Of a stretch of DNA of 64,000 bases, positions 57,605-64,000 are shown piece after piece. Position 1 is the stretch's first letter. Every line of letters begins with the position of its first letter. Source of the stretch: Microbispora siamensis. Its GTDB lineage: Bacteria; Actinomycetota; Actinomycetes; Streptosporangiales; Streptosporangiaceae. The stretch is from the NCBI RefSeq assembly GCF_016863095.1, contig NZ_BOOF01000013.1:1-64000 (forward strand). Reading direction: 5' to 3'. A program made the translations under genes and the position numbers. The notes under the pieces are model-generated. The model did not search any database. It was given only the letters and a program-made list of their open reading frames with translations, and was not told the DNA's origin.

Positions 57605-60061
57605 ATGGACGAAGACCTGGATCCGCAGGAGACCGCCGAGTGGCTCGAATCCCTCGAGGCGGTCCGCCGTGCAGCCGGCCCCGAACGGGCCGACTACCTG
57701 CTGAGGCGGCTGGCCACGACCACCCGCTACATCAACACCGTCCCGACCTCCGAGGAGCCCCGTTACCCGGGTGACCTGGAGCTGGAGGAACGCATCGCGG
57801 CGTACGACCGGTGGAACGCCGCGGCGATGATCACCAGGGGGAGCCGGCTGGGGCTCGGCGGCCACCTGGCGACCTACGCCTCGGCCGCCTGGCTGTACGA
57901 GGTGGGCTTCAACCACTTCTTTCACGCCGGCCGCGACCAGGTCTACTTCCAGGGCCACGCCTCCCCGGGCATCTACGCCCGGGCCTTCCTGGAGGGCAGG
58001 CTGAGCGAAGCCCGGCTCGACCTGTTCAGGCGCGAGCCCGAGGGCGGGCTGCCGTCGTACCCGCACCCGCGGTCCATGCCGGACTTCTGGCAGTTCCCCA
58101 CTGTTTCCATGGGCCTCGGCCCGCTCAACGCGATCTACCAGGCCAGGTTCAACCGCTATCTGCACAACCGCGGCATCAAGGACACCTCGCGCAGCCACGT
58201 GTGGGCCTTCCTCGGCGACGGCGAGATGGACGAGCCGGAGTCCACGGCCGCCCTCACCCTGGCCGCCCGCGAGGGGCTCGACAACCTCACCTTCGTGATC
58301 AACTGCAACCTGCAGCGGCTCGACGGGCCGGTGCGGGGCAACACCCGCATCGTGCAGGAGCTCGAGGGCGTCTTCAGGGGTGCGGGCTGGCACGTCGTCA
58401 AGGCGCTGTGGGGCCGCGACTGGGACGGGCTGCTCCACTCGGACGAGCTGGTGGCCCGGCTGGGCGAGGTGCCGGACGGGCAGTTCCAGACGTTCGCCGC
58501 CTCGACGGGCGCCTACATCAGGGAGCGGCTGTTCCGGGGACTGGACGTGCCGTACTCGGACGAGGACCTGCGGCGGATCGTCGGCGGGTCGCGGGCGGGC
58601 CACGAGCCGCGGAAGGTGTACGCGGCCTACCGCAGGGCCCTGGACAACCGGGGCGCGCCCACGGTGATCCTCGTGCAGACCGTGAAGGGCTGGACCCTCG
58701 GCGCGGGGATCGAGGCGCGCAACGCCAACCACCAGATGAAGAAGCTCACCCAGGACGAGTTCCGCGCGCTGCGCGACCGGCTCGGCCTGCCGGTGCCGAA
58801 CGAGGCGCTCGACGGCGACCTGCCGCCCTACCTGCATCCCGGGCCGGACTCCCCCGAGGCGCGGTACGCCGCCGAGCGGCGCCGCGAGCTCGGCGGGCCC
58901 GTCCCCCGCCGCACGGTCTCCCACCGCCCGCTGCCGGCCCCGGGCGAGGCGCCGTTCCGGGCGCTGGAGAAGGGCTCCAAGCAGCCGGTGGCCACGACGA
59001 TGGCCTTCGTCCGCCTGGTCAAGGACCTGATGAGGGAGCCGGAGACGGGACGCCGCTGGGTGCCGATCGTGCCCGACGAGGCCAGGACGTTCGGCATGGA
59101 GTCGCTGTTCCCCACCGCCAAGATCTACTCGCCCCTCGGCCAGCGCTACGAGTCCGTCGACCGGGACCTGCTGCTTTCGTACAAGGAGGCGGCCGACGGG
59201 CAGATCCTGCTGGAGGGCATCACCGAGGCCGGGTCGATGGCGTCGTTCACCGCCGCGGCCTCCAGCTACGCCACCCACGGCGAAGTCATGATCCCCTTCT
59301 ACATCTTCTACTCGATGTTCGGCTGGCAGCGCACCGGCGACCAGATGTGGGCGCTGGCCGACCAGCTCGGCCGCGGGTTCCTCGTCGGCGCCACCGCCGG
59401 GCGGACCACGATGACCGGGGAGGGCCTGCAGCACGCGGACGGTCACTCGCAGCTCCTCGCCTCCGCCAACCCGGCGTGCCTGGCCTACGACCCAGCCTTC
59501 GCCTACGAGGTGGGGACGATCGTGCGTGAGGGGCTCCGGCGCATGTACGGCCCCGACGGCGAAGACGTGTTCTACTACCTGACCGTCTACAACGAGCCGT
59601 TGCCCCAGCCCGCGATGCCCGAGGGAGTCGAGGAGGGCATCCTCCGGGGGATCTACCGGTACGCCGCCGGCGGCGGCCAGGCCCACCTGCTGGCCAGCGG
59701 CACCGCGATCCACTGGGCGCTGGACGCGCAGCGACTGCTCCGGGAGGAGTACGGCGTGGGCGTGGACGTGTGGTCGGTCACCTCCTGGAGCGAGCTGCGC
59801 CGCGACGCCATGACCACCACGGGCGTGCCGTACATCCGGCAGGCCCTGGCCGGGACCGCGGGGCCGGTGATCGCGGTCAGCGACTGGATGCGCGCGGTGC
59901 CGGACCAGATCAGCCCGTGGATCGACCGGCCGTGGACCTCCCTCGGCACCGACGGGTTCGGGCTGTCGGGCACCCGCGAGGCGGTCCGCAGGCATTTCGG
60001 CGTGGATCCGCGCTCGATCGCGGAGGCCGTGCTCAAAGCGGTGGAGACCGGCCGGGACTGA
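57605..60061 (+). CDS. pyruvate dehydrogenase E1-like protein, homodimeric type (short AceE paralogue)
   Basis: The 818-aa product is in the COG2609 transketolase-like family. The TPP/Mg site reads [10 protein letters not shown] followed by [13 protein letters not shown] (about 205-245). The N-terminal His-Ala-Ser-Pro-Gly-Ile-Tyr-Ala-Arg is at about 118, and a transketolase C-terminal domain ends near 800. It should decarboxylate pyruvate or a related 2-oxoacid. No E2 or E3 gene is nearby. It is about 70 residues shorter than E. coli AceE, so function may differ from the main PDH. ATG 57605 aligns with the family start; ATG 57575 is in frame but overlaps the operator. Confidence 0.85.
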   Translation: MDEDLDPQETAEWLESLEAVRRAAGPERADYLLRRLATTTRYINTVPTSEEPRYPGDLELEERIAAYDRWNAAAMITRGSRLGLGGHLATYASAAWLYEVGFNHFFHAGRDQVYFQGHASPGIYARAFLEGRLSEARLDLFRREPEGGLPSYPHPRSMPDFWQFPTVSMGLGPLNAIYQARFNRYLHNRGIKDTSRSHVWAFLGDGEMDEPESTAALTLAAREGLDNLTFVINCNLQRLDGPVRGNTRIVQELEGVFRGAGWHVVKALWGRDWDGLLHSDELVARLGEVPDGQFQTFAASTGAYIRERLFRGLDVPYSDEDLRRIVGGSRAGHEPRKVYAAYRRALDNRGAPTVILVQTVKGWTLGAGIEARNANHQMKKLTQDEFRALRDRLGLPVPNEALDGDLPPYLHPGPDSPEARYAAERRRELGGPVPRRTVSHRPLPAPGEAPFRALEKGSKQPVATTMAFVRLVKDLMREPETGRRWVPIVPDEARTFGMESLFPTAKIYSPLGQRYESVDRDLLLSYKEAADGQILLEGITEAGSMASFTAAASSYATHGEVMIPFYIFYSMFGWQRTGDQMWALADQLGRGFLVGATAGRTTMTGEGLQHADGHSQLLASANPACLAYDPAFAYEVGTIVREGLRRMYGPDGEDVFYYLTVYNEPLPQPAMPEGVEEGILRGIYRYAAGGGQAHLLASGTAIHWALDAQRLLREEYGVGVDVWSVTSWSELRRDAMTTTGVPYIRQALAGTAGPVIAVSDWMRAVPDQISPWIDRPWTSLGTDGFGLSGTREAVRRHFGVDPRSIAEAVLKAVETGRD

Positions 60062-60100
60062 GCGTCGCGTCGCCTCGGGGGAGCGCCCCGATCGGGGAAG

Positions 60101-60159
60101 CTCTCCGGTCGGGGCCTCTCGGTCGGGGCCTCTCCGATGGGGGGCTCTTCGGTGGGGGC
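60101..60159. repeat. 15-bp imperfect tandem repeat
   Basis: Four units of about 15 bases (CTCTCCGGTCGGGGC and variants, starting 60101, 60116, 60130 and 60145) fill half of the 116-base gap between the E1 and YaaA genes. Each unit has CTCT/CTTC then G-rich sequence. The function is unknown; slippage is the likely origin. Confidence 0.72.
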
Positions 60160-60177
60160 ACAGTAGGCTGCGAAACC

Positions 60178-60927
60178 GTGCTCATCCTGCTTCCGCCGTC
60201 GGAGGGGAAGGCCGAGCGGGGCACCTCCGCCGTCCGCCGGCTCGGCTTCCCCGAACTCGCCTCCCCGCGCGAGAAGGTCCTCGACGCCCTCGTCTCGCTC
60301 TGCCACACGCCCGAGGCGCGCGACGTGCTCGGCCTGTCGGACGGGCAGGCCGGCGAGATCGAGCGCAACCTGGCCCTCCCCACGGCGCGCACGCTGCCCG
60401 TCGCCGCCCTCTACACGGGCGTGCTGTACGACAACCTGGGCCTGGCCACCCTCTCCCCCGAGGCCCGGCGGCGGGCCGACCGGAGGATCGTCGTGTTCTC
60501 GGCGCTGTGGGGCTTGCTGCGCCCGTCCGACCGCGTGCCTCCCTACCGGCTGTCCATGGGCGTACGGCTGCCGCCGATGGGCGGCCTGGCCGCGTTCTGG
60601 CGGCCGTCGATCAGCGCGGTGCTCGACGCGACGAAGGGGCTCGTGGTGGACATGCGGTCCGCGACGTACGCCGCCGCCTGGCAGCCCGGCGAACGCGGCG
60701 TGGCCGTACGGGTGCTGCGGGAGGCGGCAGGGAAGCGGACCGTCGTCAGCCACATGGCCAAGGCCACCCGGGGCGTGGTGGCCCGCTCGCTCGTCGAGAC
60801 CCCCGACCGGCCCCGCACGGCCGGGGATCTGGCCGACCTGCTGACCGGCCTGGGGCATCGAGTGGAACTGGCCGCGCCGGCCGGGCGGGGAAGGCCGCGG
60901 ACCCTCGACGTGATCGTGAGCGAGTGA
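60178..60927 (+). CDS. yaaA: YaaA/DUF328 family peroxide-stress protein
   Basis: The 249-aa product starts Val-Leu-Ile-Leu-Leu-Pro-Pro-Ser-Glu-Gly-Lys, the YaaA signature, and has Leu-Tyr-Thr-Gly-Val-Leu-Tyr-Asp, Phe-Ser-Ala-Leu-Trp-Gly-Leu-Leu-Arg-Pro, and Tyr-Arg-Leu-Ser-Met-Gly. E. coli YaaA limits free iron and oxidative DNA damage under peroxide stress; the mechanism is unclear. The length is close to the E. coli protein. It starts with GTG 60178 and has no good ribosome binding site; a tandem repeat lies just upstream. It ends one base before a convergent gene. Confidence 0.88.
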   Translation: MLILLPPSEGKAERGTSAVRRLGFPELASPREKVLDALVSLCHTPEARDVLGLSDGQAGEIERNLALPTARTLPVAALYTGVLYDNLGLATLSPEARRRADRRIVVFSALWGLLRPSDRVPPYRLSMGVRLPPMGGLAAFWRPSISAVLDATKGLVVDMRSATYAAAWQPGERGVAVRVLREAAGKRTVVSHMAKATRGVVARSLVETPDRPRTAGDLADLLTGLGHRVELAAPAGRGRPRTLDVIVSE

Positions 60928-60928
60928 G

Positions 60929-61894
60929 TCAGAGGTTGAGCCGGGCGCAGGCCCGGCGGTACTGCTGCGCGGGATCGCCGAGGTGCGACCAGGGCAGCCG
61001 GCTGAACCGGCCGCCCGTCCTGGCGAGGTGCCCGCGCGCCGGACGCCGGAGGTCGGACAGGTAGAAGGCGGCGCCGAAGACGTTGTGCGCCTCGACCGAG
61101 CGCGGGTGCGCCCCGCCGAGGCGCCGCTCCGCCCAGTGTCCGGCGGCCGAGACGATCTCGCGCTGCGCCTCGAAGGAGAACCAGCCGCCCCGGGACATGG
61201 GGGTGCGCCCGGCGGCGACGATCTCGAAGTGGGCCAGCGGCACGAGCGCCGGGAGCGGGCTGCCCTCCGGGGCGTGCGCCGCGGCCGAGCGGGCGAAGCC
61301 GAGCATCTCCTGGGCGGTGCCGCCCCAGCCGGGCGACAGGGTGATCAGGCGGGCCAGCGCCCCCGAATACAGAGTCGGCCACCGGCGGGAGCATTCGTAC
61401 CAGACGGCGTCCTTGTCGGTGCGCGGCCGGTCCAGGCCGATGGCCAGCCACATCAGGCACTCCCACGGCACCGGATCGCCCGGCGCGAGCCCCGCCGCCG
61501 TCAGCAGCGGCTGCCTGGCCCCTTCCATCGCCGACCGGTAGGTGTGCAGCCGGTCCGCTTGCACCGCCCTGGCCCGTACGTCGGGCCGCAGCTCCCAGGC
61601 CTCCTCCAGGCGGGCCCGGCCGAGCCACAGCCAGAGGTCGGGATTGCCCTGGTCGTGGGCGAGCAGCGCTTCGATCGACCGGCTCGCCCCGATGACGGCC
61701 CGCGACAGCGCCTCCACCCGCAGCGACCGCGTCTCCGGGTCGCCCCTGCTGTCCGCGAGGACGGCCGCCGCCGGTCTGAGGTCGCCCCGGGAGGCGGCCT
61801 CGACCGCCTCGTCGAGCATGGTGTCCGCCCACGGGCGGTCCGGGATCACTCGTGGCCCCCGAGCACGCGCCCGATCCACTTCGATCACTCCCAT
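60929..61894 (-). CDS. unknown helical protein
   Basis: The 321-aa cytoplasmic protein is rich in Ala, Arg, Leu and Trp, with repeated helical segments (Leu-Trp-Leu-Trp-Leu-Gly-Arg-Ala-Arg-Leu-Glu-Glu near 85-96; Pro-Trp-Glu-Cys-Leu-Met-Trp-Leu near 143). The plan resembles TPR-like or DUF4034-like helical repeats, but I cannot place it. There is no signal peptide or catalytic motif. ATG 61894 is the start. It is co-directional with the hrdB-like gene, separated by 128 bases that include that gene's terminator. Confidence 0.7.
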   Translation of the reverse strand: MGVIEVDRARARGPRVIPDRPWADTMLDEAVEAASRGDLRPAAAVLADSRGDPETRSLRVEALSRAVIGASRSIEALLAHDQGNPDLWLWLGRARLEEAWELRPDVRARAVQADRLHTYRSAMEGARQPLLTAAGLAPGDPVPWECLMWLAIGLDRPRTDKDAVWYECSRRWPTLYSGALARLITLSPGWGGTAQEMLGFARSAAAHAPEGSPLPALVPLAHFEIVAAGRTPMSRGGWFSFEAQREIVSAAGHWAERRLGGAHPRSVEAHNVFGAAFYLSDLRRPARGHLARTGGRFSRLPWSHLGDPAQQYRRACARLNL

Positions 61895-61974
61895 GAGGCG
61901 CGAGCCTAGGAGCGTCGACGTGCCCGCGGCGCTACCACGAGGTTACGTCGGTGTTAAGTCGTCTCCCACGGCGT

Positions 61975-62009
61975 CGTCCCCCCGGCCGTGGTGCGTGGCC
62001 GGGGGGACG
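61975..62009 (-). terminator. terminator of the major sigma factor gene
   Basis: CGTCCCCCCGGCC (61975-61987) and GGCCGGGGGGACG (61997-62009) make a perfect 13-bp stem with a 9-base loop, starting 13 bases after the rpoD stop in its direction of transcription. It lacks a T-run. Confidence 0.85.
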
Positions 62010-62022
62010 ATCGACTCGTGCG

Positions 62023-63714
62023 TCAGTCCAGGTAGTCGCGCAGCACCTGGGAACGGGAGGGGTGGCGCAGCTTCGACATGGTCTTGGACTCGATCTGGCG
62101 GATCCGCTCGCGGGTCACGCCGTAGACCTTCCCGATCTCGTCCAGAGTCTTCGGCTGCCCGTCGGTGAGGCCGAACCGCATCGACACCACGCCCGCCTCC
62201 CGCTCCGACAGCGTGTCGAGAACGGAGTGCAGCTGCTCCTGCAGCAGCGTGAAGCTGACGGCGTCGGCCGGGACGATGGCCTCGGAGTCCTCAATGAGGT
62301 CGCCGAACTCGCTGTCGCCCTCCTCGCCCAGCGGAGTGTGCAGGGAGATCGGCTCGCGGCCGTACTTCTGCACCTCGATGACCTTCTCAGGGGTCATGTC
62401 GAGCTCGCGGGCCAGCTCCTCCGGCGTGGGCTCGCGGCCGAGGTCCTGCAGCATCTGCCGCTGGACGCGGGCCAGCTTGTTGATCACCTCGACCATGTGG
62501 ACCGGGATGCGGATGGTCCGCGCCTGGTCGGCCATGGCCCGGGTGATCGCCTGCCGGATCCACCAGGTGGCGTACGTGGAGAACTTGTAGCCCTTGGTGT
62601 AGTCGAACTTCTCGACCGCGCGGATCAGGCCCAGGTTGCCCTCCTGGATCAGGTCCAGGAACAGCATGCCGCGGCCGGTGTACCGCTTGGCCAGCGAGAC
62701 CACGAGGCGGAGGTTGGCCTCCAGCAGGTGGTTCTTGGCGCGGTGGCCGTCCTCGGCGATCCACTCCAGCTCGGCGCGGACGTCGACGGGCAGGCTGTCG
62801 GCCTCCTGGGCGAGCTGCTCCTCGGCGAACAGGCCGGCCTCGATCCGCTTGGCGAGCTCGACCTCCTGCTCGGCGTTGAGGAGCGGCACCTTGCCGATCT
62901 GCTTGAGGTAGTCCTTCACCGGGTCGGCGGTGGCGCCGGCCGCCGCGACCTGGGCGACGGGCGCGTCGTCATCGTCGTCGGTGAGGATCAGCACCTCGTC
63001 CTCGGACTGGGCGAGCGCCTCGGCCTTGGGCTCGTCGCCGTCGGCCTCCCCTTCGGCCTCGGTGTCGGAGTCCTCGGTCTCCACCTCGGCGTCGATCTCG
63101 ACGTCCTCGACCTCGAGGTCGAAGTCCTCGATGTCGACGTCACCTTCGAGGTCGATGTCCTCGTCGTCCTCGGCGAGGTCGGCGGACTTCGGCTTGGTGT
63201 CGGCCTTGGGCGCCTTGGCCTCGGGACCCGTGGTGGGGGCCTCCGGCTTGACGGGCGCGGCCTTCTTCGGCGGAGCAGGCTTGGCCGGAGCCTTGGCCGC
63301 GGCCGGCTTGGCGGCGGGCGGCGCGGGCTTGGCCGGGGCGGGCTTCTTCGGCGCCGGCTTGGCGGCCGGCGCGGAGTCGGTCACCACGGCGGTCACGGTC
63401 TCCGGCTGCGACTCCTTGGCCGCTGCGGATTTGGTGGTCTTCTTGACGGGCGCGGTGGTGCGGCGCTTGGCTTGACCTCGAGAACGCTTGGGAGCCGCGG
63501 AGTCGGCGGCCGTCACCACGACGGTCACACCCTCCTTGCTGAGGCTGCGCAGGAATCCAGCGGCTTGCGACATCGGGATGTCCGCTTCCTCGAAGGCCTT
63601 GCGGACATCCTCGGACTCGAGGAAACCCTGCGAGCGCCCACGCTCGAGGAGCTGCTGAATCACTGGCTCGTTCAGCTCCGACGGCTTCGAGCGAGTCGAA
63701 CTTGCAGGCGACAC
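62023..63714 (-). CDS. hrdB: RNA polymerase principal sigma factor, HrdB/RpoD type
   Basis: The 563-aa product has an N-terminal half with a region 1.1-like segment (about 15-65), then a long Ala/Lys/Pro-rich tract and a very acidic tract (about 85-260). Region 1.2 follows ([11 protein letters not shown]), then 2.1-2.4 ([10 protein letters not shown]; [10 protein letters not shown]), region 3, and region 4.2 (Thr-Arg-Glu-Arg-Ile-Arg-Gln-Ile-Glu). This is the housekeeping sigma. GTG 63714 is chosen for GAGAGG 5 nt upstream. Its place close to DUF7455 and parE, though about 10 kb away, recalls Streptomyces. Confidence 0.95.
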   Translation of the reverse strand: MSPASSTRSKPSELNEPVIQQLLERGRSQGFLESEDVRKAFEEADIPMSQAAGFLRSLSKEGVTVVVTAADSAAPKRSRGQAKRRTTAPVKKTTKSAAAKESQPETVTAVVTDSAPAAKPAPKKPAPAKPAPPAAKPAAAKAPAKPAPPKKAAPVKPEAPTTGPEAKAPKADTKPKSADLAEDDEDIDLEGDVDIEDFDLEVEDVEIDAEVETEDSDTEAEGEADGDEPKAEALAQSEDEVLILTDDDDDAPVAQVAAAGATADPVKDYLKQIGKVPLLNAEQEVELAKRIEAGLFAEEQLAQEADSLPVDVRAELEWIAEDGHRAKNHLLEANLRLVVSLAKRYTGRGMLFLDLIQEGNLGLIRAVEKFDYTKGYKFSTYATWWIRQAITRAMADQARTIRIPVHMVEVINKLARVQRQMLQDLGREPTPEELARELDMTPEKVIEVQKYGREPISLHTPLGEEGDSEFGDLIEDSEAIVPADAVSFTLLQEQLHSVLDTLSEREAGVVSMRFGLTDGQPKTLDEIGKVYGVTRERIRQIESKTMSKLRHPSRSQVLRDYLD

Positions 63715-64000
63715 GAACACCTCTCGAACGAACGCATGGCGAGAATGGACCCAGGTGCTTCTTCTTTTCCGGTGGTGAGGTCGCGCAGACCGCGACATGC
63801 CATTGTGGCACGCCACGGTACGTGATACGGCCGCGTCCCGCCGGTTGCTCCTCCACCCTAGGCCGACCGAGACACTAGTGCGTACGGAAGGAGGTCACTG
63901 ATACCCGAAAGCAACCGTTATGACTGTTTCATTCAGTCACTCTTCGTGGCCGGTGGAACGTGGACCGCGAGTACCGTTACGTCATCATCCTGTTCATACC
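63715..64000. promoter_or_regulatory. upstream region of hrdB, with possible outward promoter
   Basis: In this 286-base stretch TGACTG (63921-63926) and CAGTCA (63934-63939) form a perfect 6-base inverted repeat with a 7-base spacer. On the rightward strand GGAAC at 63955 and GTT at 63976 are spaced 16 bases, like an ECF-type promoter reading out of the window. Promoter boxes for hrdB itself cannot be fixed. No gene is visible here. Confidence 0.35.

Noticed and set aside
61951-63825. A 624-codon rightward frame opposite hrdB
   Set aside because: It is built of Leu/Gly/Asp/Val runs complementary to the Ala/Lys/Glu-rich sigma factor tract; no motif.
1478-64000. tRNA genes or riboswitches in the intergenic gaps
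   Set aside because: I looked for T-loop GGTTCGAATCC-type sequence and for known riboswitch cores in each gap over 100 bases and saw none.

Overview
The window is high-GC DNA with GTG starts, very short intergenic gaps and 4-bp stop/start overlaps. The gene content is actinobacterial: a PucR-type fasR next to a discrete FAS-II cluster, an HrdB-type sigma factor, a ParE/ParC pair, DUF3145, DUF5998, DUF7455, and a PatA-type acetyltransferase. I would place it in the Streptosporangiales (Nonomuraea/Microbispora-like), but the sequence does not fix the genus. I see no rRNA, tRNA, CRISPR array, transposase or phage module.

Layout. 1-7.3 kb: two membrane-anchored or secreted proteins, a VOC protein with two WYL regulators, a PHP phosphoesterase, and a three-gene YgiB-like/GspS-like/DUF350 operon followed by a tandem 79-bp hairpin repeat. 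7.4-18.5 kb: a DUF2079 membrane protein, then fasR-fabD-fabH-acpP-fabF-accD ending in a strong terminator, an HTH-aldo/keto reductase pair behind a four-half-site operator, a secreted protein and DUF3145. 18.6-23.3 kb: a tightly coupled cassette of intracellular subtilase, ECF-like sigma factor, 162-aa linker/beta protein and TPR-CHAT protease. 23.3-33.2 kb: sulfurtransferase, a marR-MFS-hydrolase operon, a phosphodiesterase-like enzyme with DUF5998, PatA, a PfkB kinase and a membrane protein. 33.3-40.5 kb: a RecQ-phosphoribosyltransferase fusion and a two-gene conflict system (EACC1 plus a 1508-aa caspase-nSTAND-WD40 protein). 40.7-54 kb: GNATs, parC, a GlxA-type regulator, small membrane proteins, two beta-carbonic anhydrases, an SPFH protein, parE and DUF7455. 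54-64 kb: a carbohydrate ABC importer without its ATPase, a GntR regulator divergent from a short pyruvate dehydrogenase E1, a YaaA-family protein, an unknown helical protein and rpoD/hrdB.

How the genes work together. FasR probably activates the fab operon, which makes malonyl-ACP (FabD), condenses it (FabH, FabF) on AcpP, and is fed malonyl-CoA through the carboxyltransferase at its end. ParC and ParE form topoisomerase IV. The GntR regulator probably controls the divergent E1 gene through a 12-bp palindrome between them.

The most unusual content is two clan-CD (caspase-fold) protease systems 12 kb apart. One couples TPR-CHAT, a sigma factor, a possible cleavable partner and a subtilase in one transcript. 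The other is an NTP-dependent caspase-WD40 sensor whose C-terminal repeats look recently duplicated. The first recalls the protease-sigma arm of type III-E CRISPR systems without any CRISPR component, and is my main candidate for an undescribed signalling or defence system.
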